Shown one piece after another: positions 43,299 through 52,031 of a stretch of DNA of 64,000 bases; the first letter of the stretch is position 1; each line of letters begins with the position of its first letter. Both the position numbers and the translations under genes were made by a program. The notes beneath the pieces were generated by a model. That model saw only the letters and a program-made list of their open reading frames with translations, was not told the origin of the DNA and searched no databases. The stretch comes from CAYQUO01 sp964420835 (GTDB taxonomy: Bacteria > Chloroflexota > Anaerolineae > Anaerolineales > Anaerolineaceae): NCBI GenBank assembly GCA_964420835.1, contig CAYQUO010000002.1, positions 124,001 through 188,000 of the forward strand, given 5' to 3'.

Positions 43299-43901
43299 AT
43301 GGCAGATGGAAAATACGTAACAAGGGGGGCTCTACTTCTGTTGCTTGGTCTCTCCGCTTGCAGCAGCCAGGCTGTAACACCCACCCGCTCCACACCATCC
43401 GATTTGACGGCGCCGCCTCCTTCCATTCCTTCCGCATCACCGGAGATTCAGTCAAAGCCAGTCTGTTCGGGCCATTTGGATGCCACCTATGAAATTGATG
43501 GCATCCCGGTGGCCCTGGTGAACGGGGTTTCCGAAATTGAAGCCGCCCCCGGCTCTGCCAGCAAGATCCTGACCCGCAATTATGGCCTGCAGGCCAACGG
43601 TGACTTGAACGGCGATGGCAGATCCGACATTGCCTTCCTGCTTACGCAGTCCGGCGGAGGAAGCGGCACCTTTTATTACCTGGTTGCAGCCATTTGCACG
43701 GACAGTGGTTATGACGGCAGCAATGGAATCTTCCTTGGTGACCGCATCCTGCCCATTTCGGTTGCGATTGAAGATGGAAGCATCGTCGTCACATACAAGG
43801 ACCGCCTGCCGGAGGAAACCTTTGCTGCGCCTCCCTCGGTGACTGTGGAAAGGGGCATTGGGCTCACGAATGGAATGCTGGTTGAACTGGGTCCAGCCTG
43901 A
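43299..43901 (+). CDS. Lipoprotein with FG-GAP-like calcium loop
   Basis: 200-residue predicted lipoprotein. Signal peptide with lipobox GLSAC near residue 20, then a Ser/Thr/Pro-rich linker (TPTRSTPSDLTAPPPSIPSA) and a globular domain with DLNGDGRSDIAFLL, a Ca-binding DxNxDGxxD loop of the FG-GAP/dockerin kind. No family can be named. ATG 43299 fits the signal peptide and has GGAGG ten bases upstream. Likely anchored on the outer face of the membrane. Confidence 0.7.
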   Translation: MADGKYVTRGALLLLLGLSACSSQAVTPTRSTPSDLTAPPPSIPSASPEIQSKPVCSGHLDATYEIDGIPVALVNGVSEIEAAPGSASKILTRNYGLQANGDLNGDGRSDIAFLLTQSGGGSGTFYYLVAAICTDSGYDGSNGIFLGDRILPISVAIEDGSIVVTYKDRLPEETFAAPPSVTVERGIGLTNGMLVELGPA

Positions 43902-44031
43902 CCAGACTGGCCGCCGGTGGCAGGGAAGGTCTGTGTTGTTCAAACCTGGGTGATTACCCGTGTCCCCCCGGGGTATGGCCAAAACCCCATTTTCCACAAT
44001 CAGTTGACGCAGCCGGATGATTGGTCCCTGA

Positions 44032-44781
44032 TTATTGACCGGAATCTGCACCCTGCTGCCTGGCATCCTCTTCTGCCAGGTGGCGGTGCTTGCCATCGCA
44101 AAGGGGTTTGTTGCCGGAGCGGCCACAGTTGCACAATGTGACGCGATTGCGCGCCTCGAAAGGTTGGCCATCGGAACGTTCCACGGGGATTCCTCCGGTC
44201 ACCCACAGCGGCCCGGCGATGACCTTGCCGGAAACAACCTCCGTGGTCGTCGAGATCTTCACCGGCAGGTCAGGCTCGATATTCGCTTCATCCTCCTGAA
44301 TGCGGTAGGTGAGTGAGCCGGAGGGACAGCGCTCCACCATGGCCATCAGCAGCGAACGGATCTTTGTGTCGCCTGTGCCCTTCACCAGGCTGGCGGTGTC
44401 AGCTCCCTTCAGGCCGCAAAAGCCGGCATTCGTGCAAATCGAAGGATCCTTGTCCACGATAATGCCGCTGCCGCCGCTGTAGGTAAAAGTCCGCTCTTCT
44501 CTCAGACCGGGATCGGCAGTTTCATTGCCGTCAAAGGGGAAGGTTTTGTGTGTGCCATCGCAAAAGGGCTTGTTCGCCGAGCGGCCGCAGCGGCAGAGGT
44601 AATAATCCCCGGCGTCGGGCTGGTTTTCCCCTTCCGGGCGCCAGGTGATCGGCTCGGCATGTTCCGAAACCACCTGCGCTTTGCGTCCCAGTGGGATGTT
44701 CCCTTCCACCCGGTAGGGGCCGTTGGGCCGGACAACGATCCGGGGTGGCTTGGGGGTGTTGTTGTTCTCATGGTCTGTCAT
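44032..44781 (-). CDS. Iron-sulfur protein with two CDGSH domains flanking a Fer4-like domain
   Basis: 249-residue iron-sulfur protein. CDGSH motif 1 (CRCGRSANKPFCDGTH) lies at ~60-80 and CDGSH motif 2 (CNCGRSGNKPLCDGKH) near ~215-235; each would bind one 2Fe-2S cluster with three Cys and one His. Between them is a Cys-containing segment (ICTNAGFCG ... ERCPSGSLTYRI) resembling the divergent 4Fe-4S mono-cluster domain (Fer4_19) often joined to CDGSH. Predicted cytosolic electron or cluster transfer protein. It follows a YgiD-like dioxygenase gene by 24 bp on the same strand and may share its operon. Confidence 0.85.
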   Translation of the reverse strand: MTDHENNNTPKPPRIVVRPNGPYRVEGNIPLGRKAQVVSEHAEPITWRPEGENQPDAGDYYLCRCGRSANKPFCDGTHKTFPFDGNETADPGLREERTFTYSGGSGIIVDKDPSICTNAGFCGLKGADTASLVKGTGDTKIRSLLMAMVERCPSGSLTYRIQEDEANIEPDLPVKISTTTEVVSGKVIAGPLWVTGGIPVERSDGQPFEARNRVTLCNCGRSGNKPLCDGKHRHLAEEDARQQGADSGQ

Positions 44782-44805
44782 GTGTACTTCTCCTTGTTAA
44801 ATGGG

Positions 44806-45627
44806 TTATGGCTGCCAAAGAAAGGCGACGCTGCGCTTGCCCAGGATCTGGTCATCGAAGACCAGCCTGCCAGCCCGGCCTGCCATGGCCTGGCAGATAT
44901 GCAGCGGCAGCAGGTGTTCCTCGCGGGGGTGGCAGTAACGCGCCGAGGGGGCCTGCTGCCAATTCAGCAGGCGCTGCTCGCGGGCGGCCTGGTCCAGCGC
45001 CGGGTGGGTGCAGGTCTCGATAAGCCAGTCCTGGAAGGCATCGTTGGCCGGGTCGGGAGTGCCATTGGGCTGCCAGGCGAAGGCCTCCATGTTGTGGAAG
45101 GAGAAACCGGAGCCGACCACCAGGATGTTCCCGCTGTTCAACCCCCGCAGCGCCCGGCCGAGGGCCAGGTGCTCGCCGGCATCCAGCCCGCGGACGAGGG
45201 ATAACTGCAGGCAGGGAATTTCAGCTTGCGGGTACATCATCTTCAATGGGATGAACAGGCCGTGGTCAAAACCGCGGTTCTCGTCGATTGAAGCCATGAG
45301 GCCGCTCTGTTGCAGCAGGCCGGCGATCCGCTGTGCCGCCTCCGGGCTGCCTGGTGCAGAATACTGGATATTGTAGGCCTCACGGGGGAAGCCATAGTAA
45401 TCGTAGAACATTTTTGGTTTGGCGGCACCCATCAGTGTGGGAACGCGCTCCTCCCAGTGGGCACTGATGACGAGGATGAGATCGGGCTGTGCCAGTTGCC
45501 GCGGAAGAGCGGTCATGAAGTCGATCATGGCCTGGTGGCTGGGTTCGCCCAGGATTGGCAGCGGCCCGCCGCCGTGGCTGAAGTACACAATCTGGGATTG
45601 CATTGGAAAGGTCTCAGGATTCTCCAT
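44806..45627 (-). CDS. ygiD: LigB-type extradiol ring-cleavage dioxygenase (YgiD-like)
   Basis: Class III extradiol dioxygenase family, 273 residues, similar to the 4,5-DOPA dioxygenase YgiD. Metal/catalytic His motifs are visible: YFSHGGGPLPIL, VISAHWEE, NRGFDHGLFIPLKMMYP and GSGFSFHN. Family members open catechol rings; the physiological substrate here is unknown and the strict oxygen need is notable in a genome with an anaerobic flavour. ATG 45627; the downstream CDGSH protein could serve as a redox partner (inference). Confidence 0.85.
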   Translation of the reverse strand: MENPETFPMQSQIVYFSHGGGPLPILGEPSHQAMIDFMTALPRQLAQPDLILVISAHWEERVPTLMGAAKPKMFYDYYGFPREAYNIQYSAPGSPEAAQRIAGLLQQSGLMASIDENRGFDHGLFIPLKMMYPQAEIPCLQLSLVRGLDAGEHLALGRALRGLNSGNILVVGSGFSFHNMEAFAWQPNGTPDPANDAFQDWLIETCTHPALDQAAREQRLLNWQQAPSARYCHPREEHLLPLHICQAMAGRAGRLVFDDQILGKRSVAFLWQP

Positions 45628-45807
45628 TAAATTCTCTCCAAAATCACCGTTGGTTTCCAGCCTGTTCCGCTTGCTGGCATACAGGCGGGATTGGGTTGAT
45701 TATAAAGGGGTACAACGTACTTTGCCCGTGCTGTTTCCAGCCCCAACAGGATGGTGAGCATCCAGGCGGTGTGCAACCTGCGATTCATTAGAGCAGGTAC
45801 ACCTCTT

Positions 45808-46551
45808 TCACGATGCCCCTTTCCTCCATTTGCGCACCCATTCCGCATCCATGCGGGCCAGGCGGGCTTTTTTCAAGTTCGCTTGCATGACCCACTGTAC
45901 ATCCTTGTGTCCAGACCCAAGCCATTTTTCCATCATCATCTTTCCTTCCGCCGGCAGGGCGGCCACGGCGACGCTCCAACAATAGCCCAACCCCTTGCGC
46001 AAGGCCAGCACATCTGCACGCGGGCAGGCTGCCATATTTGGCAGGGCGGCGGTGATGCGGTCCAGAACCTGCAGGACCTCGCGGGTGTGCTCCGGCTGTA
46101 TCAGCAACCTGGGCTCGCAGAGGGCGGCCACGGCGGCGCGCTGCTCCAAGGGGGAGCCACAGCTCCATGCCTGCATCTCTGTCAGCAGTGCTTTCATGTC
46201 CCGGTCTCCGAACAGTTGCAGGGCCATGGCAACCGCCTCGCGCAACCGCCAGCGCGGGTCGGAGGCATGGGTGCGCAGTGGCTTCAGCAGGCTGGTATCC
46301 CCATCGGACAGCAACCGCCCCAGCCCCAGTACGCCGCAAAAGGCCAGGAACTCGTGTGGCGAGTTCACCGGTGCCTGCCCTGCGTCGCAGGCTGCATAGC
46401 GTTCGAACAGCTGACGGTCGCCCTCGCAGGCGACAGCCTTTGCCAGTTCCAGGTTGCCGCGCGGCCCGGGAAGTCCGGATTCTGCCAGCAGGAAGGCGTC
46501 CCATTCATCCAGGGTTCTTAAGATGCACCGGTAAGTATCGATTTTGGACAT
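45808..46551 (-). CDS. HEAT-repeat-like helical protein
   Basis: 247-residue all-helical protein with alpha-alpha repeats (HASDPRWRLREAVAMALQLFGDRD, PLEQRAAVAALCEPRLL) and a C-terminus rich in Trp, Lys and Arg (WVMQANLKKARLARMDAEWVRKWRKG). The fold resembles HEAT/DNA alkylation repair-like proteins; I do not recognise catalytic residues. It lies 48 bp downstream of a GPH symporter on the same strand. Function unknown. Confidence 0.6.
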   Translation of the reverse strand: MSKIDTYRCILRTLDEWDAFLLAESGLPGPRGNLELAKAVACEGDRQLFERYAACDAGQAPVNSPHEFLAFCGVLGLGRLLSDGDTSLLKPLRTHASDPRWRLREAVAMALQLFGDRDMKALLTEMQAWSCGSPLEQRAAVAALCEPRLLIQPEHTREVLQVLDRITAALPNMAACPRADVLALRKGLGYCWSVAVAALPAEGKMMMEKWLGSGHKDVQWVMQANLKKARLARMDAEWVRKWRKGAS

Positions 46552-46599
46552 TGCCAGGTCGAAGGGTTGTTCACCCGGGAAATGGAGCCCCCGAAAAAG

Positions 46600-48006
46600 T
46601 TAGAGGGCGGGAAGTCCATCCGCAGTGTGTGATCGCCTTTGTTCCATTGCCCGCCGCTTTGCCTCCCTCCGGAGGTTCAGCTCGGTGACAATACGGGTGT
46701 ATTTCTCCCTGCTGAGCGGGTAGAAGGCAGCGAAGAGTATCCCGGAAAAAAGCAGGAGGGCAGTTACCGGTCCGATGACGATTTTTAAACCAAGCAGGGC
46801 GCTGGTGGGTTGCTGTGCGGCATTGGGTACATAACCGGTGAATTCCAGCAGCAGCAGGGATAACGGCACAGCCACCGAATTGGAGACCTTCCCCAACAGG
46901 GTGATCAGGCTGTAGAAAATGCCCTCGTGGCGTTCGCCGGTCTGGTATTCGTCCCACTCGATGGCGTCCGGGATGATGGCCCAGGGCAGCACCTGTCCGG
47001 CGCTCAGGCCGATCCCGGCCATAAAGCACATGACCAGCAACACCCACAGGGGGGTGTGCGAGGTTAACAGGATCAGCACGCACATCGTCAGCGCCCAGAA
47101 AGATACACCAATGATGTAGGCCTTGCGCTTGTTGCCCTTTTTTGAGATCCAGGTCCAGAACGGCAGAGCGATGATGGCAGAGATGAAAATGACGCCCATG
47201 ACAAGCGGACTTTGATCCGGCCTCTGGATGACATACTTGATGTAGAACATCAGGTTCGTCTCAAGGAGGATGATGACGATCCAGGTGAACAGGTAGATCA
47301 TGGCTGCAAAGAGGAACGGCTTGTTCCTGCGCACCGCCCGGAAAGCGTCCCTTACCCCGGGCTGGACCTGCTCAATGTATTCCTTCTTCTCTCGCACGCC
47401 AAAGAAGACCAACAGGTAAGGAAGCGCTGCCACGGCTCCGAAGATGATTCCCATGAGGACGACACGGCCGGCGTTTTCCGGGATCATGGAGCCGATTACA
47501 AGCATGGGAATTGTATAAGCGGTGAGCCCGCCGAGGATGTTGAATAGCATGCGAAAACTGGTGATCTGCGTGCGCTCGTCGTAGTCCTGGGTCAGATCGG
47601 GGGTAAGGGCAAAATAAGGCATGTAAACGGTTGTGGCGCTGGCCTCGTAGATGAGATAGGCGGCAGCGAAATAGATCAACAGGCCGGTCTGGCTGGTGAT
47701 GAAAGCCGGTTTAAGCCAAAGAAGGATGAAAGTAAGGGCAAAGGGCAGGGCACCGAAGAGCAGCCAGGGGCGGCGTCGGCCCCAGCGGGTTCGGGTGCGG
47801 TCAGAGAGATACCCAACCAGCGGGTCGTTGATGTAATCCCAACTGCGACCGATGAACAGGGCGGCGGCAGCGATGGCTGGTGTGACCCCCACCACGTCCA
47901 TCATGAAAATGGGGAACAGGGCGGCGATGATGGAGTTGTTCAGGCTGTAGCCAAAATCGCCGCTTCCGTAAATGACCTTGGTAAGTGTGGGCAGGTGTTT
48001 TTTCAT
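46600..48006 (-). CDS. GPH-family (MelB-like) cation symporter
   Basis: Twelve-helix MFS transporter of the glycoside-pentoside-hexuronide:cation symporter group, 468 residues. The family loop between helices 2 and 3 is clear (GRSWDYINDPLVGYLSDRT followed by RTRWGRRRPW), with the cation-site Asp residues in it. Probable substrates are glycosides or uronides, but related transporters in other phyla move lipids or other solutes, so the substrate is left open. ATG 48006. No glycosidase is adjacent. Confidence 0.88.
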   Translation of the reverse strand: MKKHLPTLTKVIYGSGDFGYSLNNSIIAALFPIFMMDVVGVTPAIAAAALFIGRSWDYINDPLVGYLSDRTRTRWGRRRPWLLFGALPFALTFILLWLKPAFITSQTGLLIYFAAAYLIYEASATTVYMPYFALTPDLTQDYDERTQITSFRMLFNILGGLTAYTIPMLVIGSMIPENAGRVVLMGIIFGAVAALPYLLVFFGVREKKEYIEQVQPGVRDAFRAVRRNKPFLFAAMIYLFTWIVIILLETNLMFYIKYVIQRPDQSPLVMGVIFISAIIALPFWTWISKKGNKRKAYIIGVSFWALTMCVLILLTSHTPLWVLLVMCFMAGIGLSAGQVLPWAIIPDAIEWDEYQTGERHEGIFYSLITLLGKVSNSVAVPLSLLLLEFTGYVPNAAQQPTSALLGLKIVIGPVTALLLFSGILFAAFYPLSREKYTRIVTELNLRREAKRRAMEQRRSHTADGLPAL

Positions 48007-48074
48007 TTTTGACAGGCTTCCCCTTGGTGCAGTAACGTGGGGGCAATTTTACCCCAAAGCGGGGTTAAGAAAAA

Positions 48075-48097
48075 GTGCGCCCGTAGTTAGGGCGCAC
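48075..48097 (-). terminator. Rho-independent terminator of the CrtI-like gene
   Basis: On the - strand, 8-base GC-rich arms (48097-48090 and 48082-48075) with a 7-base loop are followed by TTTTTCTTAA, 25 bp after the CrtI-like stop codon. Confidence 0.8.
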
Positions 48098-48122
48098 GAC
48101 AAAGGATACTTACCGTGAGAGG

Positions 48123-49637
48123 TCAGCCTTCGTACCTGCCGATCAGGTTGGCGGCCACGATGCCGGAAGCCATGACGGTGGGCACACCCCCGCCCGGATG
48201 GGTGGAGGCGCCTGTCAGGTATAACCCACGGATGGATTTGGAACGGGCGGCTGGCCTGAAGACGGTCTGGGCGGAGATATCCTGTTGGAAGCAGTAAAAA
48301 GCCCCGCCGGGGTTGCGCAGCCTGCGTTCAAAATCAACCGGGGTGGTAACAACCATGGTCTTCACGTGCTGCTTCAGCCCTGGGATAAGGGTTTCGGACA
48401 GGTGATTGACCAGGTCTTCGCTGAATTCCTCCTTTATGCTGTCCCAATCACCCTCGGCAAGTTTGTATGGTCCCTGGAAATCCAGGGCTACGATATGGTG
48501 GCCCTTCGGTGCCAAACTGGGGTCAGCCTTGGTGGGACAGCAGATGAGGCCGAATTGCTCCTCCGGTTTCGGTGGAATGCCCAGGCGGTATTTATCCCAC
48601 CAGAAGTCGTTGATCTCGTCCACAGGGCGGGGCACCAGTGTGTGGTGGGCATCCAGTGGCGGGTCGTAATCAACCCCCAGGCAGACGTAGGGGGTGGATT
48701 TGGAGAGAGCGTAACTCTTGATGCCCCGACGCACGATCCCGGAAAGGTGTTCCTCACCGATCATGTCCAAATACAACTTGCGGGCGTTTATGTTGGAGAT
48801 GACCACTTTGGCGTGAATGGTCTCTCCATCAGCGGTAACCACGCCTGTTGCCCGGCGGCTTTCATTCACTAACACCTTCTGCACGCAGGTGTTTAGCCGC
48901 AATTCCATCCCGGCCTTTTCTCCCAGGCGCTGCAGGGCTTTGGGGATCTCGATCATGCCGCCGCGTGGATAGTAAATGCCCTTGTGTTCCATGTAGGGGA
49001 TGATGGCAAAAATGCCCACTGCCTGTTCGGGTGAATGACCGCTATAGAAGGACTGGTAGGCCATGCTCTGGCGAACCTTTTCGTTTTTGAAGAACTTGTG
49101 CAGTACGTCGTTATAGGTCATGACGAAATACGGGCCGAACTTGAGCAGCACGGGACGCTTAATGAACGCGCTCAGCATGTCACCCAGGGTGTTCATCGGC
49201 ATAAGGAAGAAATCCAAGCCATTTCCTTCCAGGAAGGATTCAAAAGTTTTGGCATAGCGCAGGAATCCTGCCTTGTCATCCGGTGAAATGCGGCCTATTT
49301 CCTCCGCGGCGGCTTCCACCGACATGGGGATGCTCATGCGGGTGCCATCCTGGAAAAGAACGGAGTAGATCGGGTCACACTGGATGAGATCCACTTCCTT
49401 TTCGAAAGTGGTTCCCAACTCCTTAAAGGCCTGGTCGATCATCGGGATGATCTCCACCACCGAGGCGCCAATATCGAACTTGTACCCGTCAATCTCGTAG
49501 GTGGAGCAACAACCACCCACCCGGTCGCTCTGTTCCAAAACCAGGACCTTGCGCCCGCGTTTGGCCAGAATGGCTCCGGAAGTCAGGCCTCCCAACCCGG
49601 CTCCAATTACAACAACATCGTATTCGTTTGTTGCCAT
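48123..49637 (-). CDS. CrtI-like FAD-dependent desaturase/oxidoreductase
   Basis: Phytoene desaturase-family flavoprotein, 504 residues. N-terminal FAD motif VVVIGAGLGGLTSGAILAKRGRKVLVLEQ with VGGCCSTYEIDGYKFDIGA after it, and the C-terminal family motif GLYLTGASTHPGGGVPTVMASG. Members desaturate or isomerise carotenoids or saturate related isoprenoids and retinol-like lipids; with no carotenoid genes nearby the substrate is uncertain. A 48-residue membrane protein is encoded 10 bp upstream in the same direction. A terminator follows downstream. Confidence 0.85.
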   Translation of the reverse strand: MATNEYDVVVIGAGLGGLTSGAILAKRGRKVLVLEQSDRVGGCCSTYEIDGYKFDIGASVVEIIPMIDQAFKELGTTFEKEVDLIQCDPIYSVLFQDGTRMSIPMSVEAAAEEIGRISPDDKAGFLRYAKTFESFLEGNGLDFFLMPMNTLGDMLSAFIKRPVLLKFGPYFVMTYNDVLHKFFKNEKVRQSMAYQSFYSGHSPEQAVGIFAIIPYMEHKGIYYPRGGMIEIPKALQRLGEKAGMELRLNTCVQKVLVNESRRATGVVTADGETIHAKVVISNINARKLYLDMIGEEHLSGIVRRGIKSYALSKSTPYVCLGVDYDPPLDAHHTLVPRPVDEINDFWWDKYRLGIPPKPEEQFGLICCPTKADPSLAPKGHHIVALDFQGPYKLAEGDWDSIKEEFSEDLVNHLSETLIPGLKQHVKTMVVTTPVDFERRLRNPGGAFYCFQQDISAQTVFRPAARSKSIRGLYLTGASTHPGGGVPTVMASGIVAANLIGRYEG

Positions 49638-49647
49638 GGTTGCCCCC

Positions 49648-49794
49648 TTATACGAAGTAGCGGGCGATCAGCGCCGGAACCTGGCGCAGTAGATAGCCCA
49701 AATAGCGCTTTTTGGATTTCGACAGGCTGCTGTAGATGACAATTATGACAACAGCCAGGGCCAGGATGACCCACAGCCAAAGCAAATCTTTCAT
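49648..49794 (-). CDS. 48-residue single-span membrane protein
   Basis: Small ORF starting MKDLLWLWVILALAVVIIVIY, one membrane helix, followed by a basic Ser/Lys-rich stretch (SSLSKSKKRYLGYLLRQ) and a second amphipathic part. A perfect GGAGG SD seven bases before ATG 49794 and a 10-bp gap to the CrtI-like gene argue that it is real and part of the same operon. No family is recognised; it may anchor or assist the desaturase. Confidence 0.7.
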   Translation of the reverse strand: MKDLLWLWVILALAVVIIVIYSSLSKSKKRYLGYLLRQVPALIARYFV

Positions 49795-50261
49795 TGTTCG
49801 CCTCCGTGCAGAATGGTAGTTGGGTGATTTAAGGGTTGTCCAGGAAGGAATGACCCATGGTGCCTTTGGGTGCAAGTGTACAGGAAGAATGACCAGGAGC
49901 CTCAACGGACATTTCGAGGATGCCAGTCACCCATTTCCATGGACACCCTTATGAACAGCATATCGATGATTGGGTGGATTTTCAATTACCATAACTCACT
50001 ATTTTGCCCTGAAAATTGGCATGTACCGAGAGGATTGCGGGTTGAATCCTTCCGGTTATTACGCCAGATGAATGCCGGAACTAAAAAATGGGACGGAATG
50101 CCTGCGCAATGAACGCACACACCGCGATCTTTTTCAAGCCGTATGCCCCTTGCAATCCCCTGCTGACGGAAAACCCAAATATATTATAATTAAGGTCATA
50201 AATGATGTATTAATAAGGAATTAGTCATCAATATATCAACCACTTGGAAAGGGGTTTTGCC
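49795..50261. other. Intergenic region between divergent transcription units
   Basis: 467 bp between the small membrane protein and the FAD dehydrogenase. Most of it is featureless and lacks coding character. Near its right end TTGCAA (50150-50155) and TATAAT (50175-50180) lie 19 bp apart in an AT-rich patch, a plausible but loosely spaced promoter for the FAD dehydrogenase, about 80 bp ahead of its ATG. Confidence 0.45.
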
Positions 50262-51905
50262 ATGGAAGGTGTTTCAAAAACAGTTGTGGTGGTGGGTTCC
50301 GGGTCGGCAGCCTTCACTGCGGCATTGGCTGCCAAAGAGGCAGGCCTTGAACCCATAATTATCGAGAGCACCGGTCTGCTGGGAGGGTCATCAGCCATGT
50401 CCGGCGGTGGAGCCTGGATCCCCAACAATCCATTGATGCTCAAAGCCGGAGTGCACGATTCATACGAAGACGCACAAATGTACATGGACCGGACGATCGG
50501 CGATGCGGGCCCGGCAAGTTCCCTGGAACGGCGGGATGCCTTCCTGAGGGAAGGACCTCGCATGGTTGAGTGGTTGACCAGCCTGGGCTTTCGCTTTTAT
50601 TACAAACCGGGATATGCCGATTATTACCCCGAACTTCCGGGCGGCAGCCCCCAGGGCCGCTGCGTGGAGCCGGATTTTTTTGACCTGAAGAAGGTTGGTG
50701 CGTGGAAAGACAGGCTCAATATCAGCATGCCCATCCCGCTGCACACACTGGATGCCGTGCAGGTTGCCTTGTCCTTTCGGACCGGTTCGGCCTTCCTCCA
50801 CACGGCAAATGTCATCGGATTTCGCACGATGGGCAGCCTGCTGATAGGCAAAAAACTTGCCGGTCTGGGCGGAGCCCTGATCGGCCAGTTGTTGTACCTC
50901 TCTCTCAGGCGGCAGATCCCCATTTGGACCAACAGCCCGCTGGTCGAACTGATCCACGAGAAGGGCGCCGTGACGGGCATTGTGGTTGAAAAGGAAGGCC
51001 AGAGGGTGCCCGTGCACGGCAGGGCCGTCATCCTGGCAGGTGGCGGATTTGCCCGCAACAACGAGATGCGCCAGGAATACCATCCCCATCCCATCACCAC
51101 CGAGTGGACAGTGGCCACCGAAGGTGATCTGGGTGTTCCCATCCGGGCCGGGATGGCGGTTGGCGCTGCAACGGCTTTAATGGATGACGCCTGGTGGGGC
51201 CCGGTTTTCCTTGACAACAAGGGCAAGGCAACCTTCATGCTTTGGGAACGGTCCTTCCCCTACAGTATGATCGTGGATAAAAGCGGCAGGCGGTTTATGA
51301 ATGAATCGGCGTCTTATGTGGACTGCGGTCACTGGCAGTACGAACGCAACCGCGAGGTGCCGGCCATCCCGGCTTACCTGATCACGGATGCCCACCATCG
51401 CAAGTATTATCCACTGGGAGTGTCACTGCCCGGCATCACCCCGAAGGAATACTTTGAATCGGGGATGCTGGTGAAAGCGGATACCCTGGCTGAACTGGCC
51501 CAGCAATGCGGCATTGACCCTGATGGGCTCATGGATTCGGTCAGGCGGTTCAATCAATATGCGGTCGAGGGGAAGGACCCCGATTTTCACCGCGGCGACA
51601 GTGCCTATGACCGGGTGTACAGCGACCCGAGGGTGAAACCCAACCCCAACCTGGCACCGTTGACCCGGGCACCCTTCTACGCGGTGCGCGTGTGGCCGGG
51701 CGACCTGGGCACAAAAGGCGGCCTGCTGACGGATGAACACGCCCGGGTTTTGGATAAAAAAGGAAACCCGATACGGAACCTGTATGCGGCCGGCAATACA
51801 ACCGCGTCGGTCATGGGGCGAACCTATCCCGGACCCGGATCCACCATCGGCCCGGCAATGGTTTTTGGCATGATCGCCGGAAGGCATGCCGCAAGCGGGG
51901 CATGA
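50262..51905 (+). CDS. FAD-dependent dehydrogenase (fumarate reductase/3-ketosteroid dehydrogenase-like)
   Basis: Flavoprotein of the FAD_binding_2 family, 547 residues. N-terminal dinucleotide motif VVVVGSGSAAFTAALAAKEAG, then the substrate-domain start GGSSAMSGGGAWIPNNP, typical of 3-ketosteroid-delta-1-dehydrogenase-like proteins, and the C-terminal LYAAGNTTASVMGRTYPGPGSTIGPAMVFG. No signal peptide or heme domain. The substrate may be a steroid, fumarate-like acid or other enoyl compound. ATG 50262 has GGAAAGGGG upstream. Single-gene unit closed by a strong terminator. Confidence 0.85.
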   Translation: MEGVSKTVVVVGSGSAAFTAALAAKEAGLEPIIIESTGLLGGSSAMSGGGAWIPNNPLMLKAGVHDSYEDAQMYMDRTIGDAGPASSLERRDAFLREGPRMVEWLTSLGFRFYYKPGYADYYPELPGGSPQGRCVEPDFFDLKKVGAWKDRLNISMPIPLHTLDAVQVALSFRTGSAFLHTANVIGFRTMGSLLIGKKLAGLGGALIGQLLYLSLRRQIPIWTNSPLVELIHEKGAVTGIVVEKEGQRVPVHGRAVILAGGGFARNNEMRQEYHPHPITTEWTVATEGDLGVPIRAGMAVGAATALMDDAWWGPVFLDNKGKATFMLWERSFPYSMIVDKSGRRFMNESASYVDCGHWQYERNREVPAIPAYLITDAHHRKYYPLGVSLPGITPKEYFESGMLVKADTLAELAQQCGIDPDGLMDSVRRFNQYAVEGKDPDFHRGDSAYDRVYSDPRVKPNPNLAPLTRAPFYAVRVWPGDLGTKGGLLTDEHARVLDKKGNPIRNLYAAGNTTASVMGRTYPGPGSTIGPAMVFGMIAGRHAASGA

Positions 51906-51926
51906 CCCGGTAAATGGTCATGGTGC

Positions 51927-51964
51927 AGAAGGGCAGGGCGCTGATCCCCTGCCCTTCTTTTTTT
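51927..51964 (+). terminator. Rho-independent terminator after the FAD dehydrogenase
   Basis: Perfect 12-base arms (51927-51938 and 51947-51958), an 8-base loop and a run of seven T's (51958-51964). Confidence 0.9.
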
Positions 51965-52031
51965 GCAGGAGAAAGTGTGACTCAAAAGGCAGCACAAATG
52001 GGGTGCAGATGGAAACTCGATTGATGGGTTG

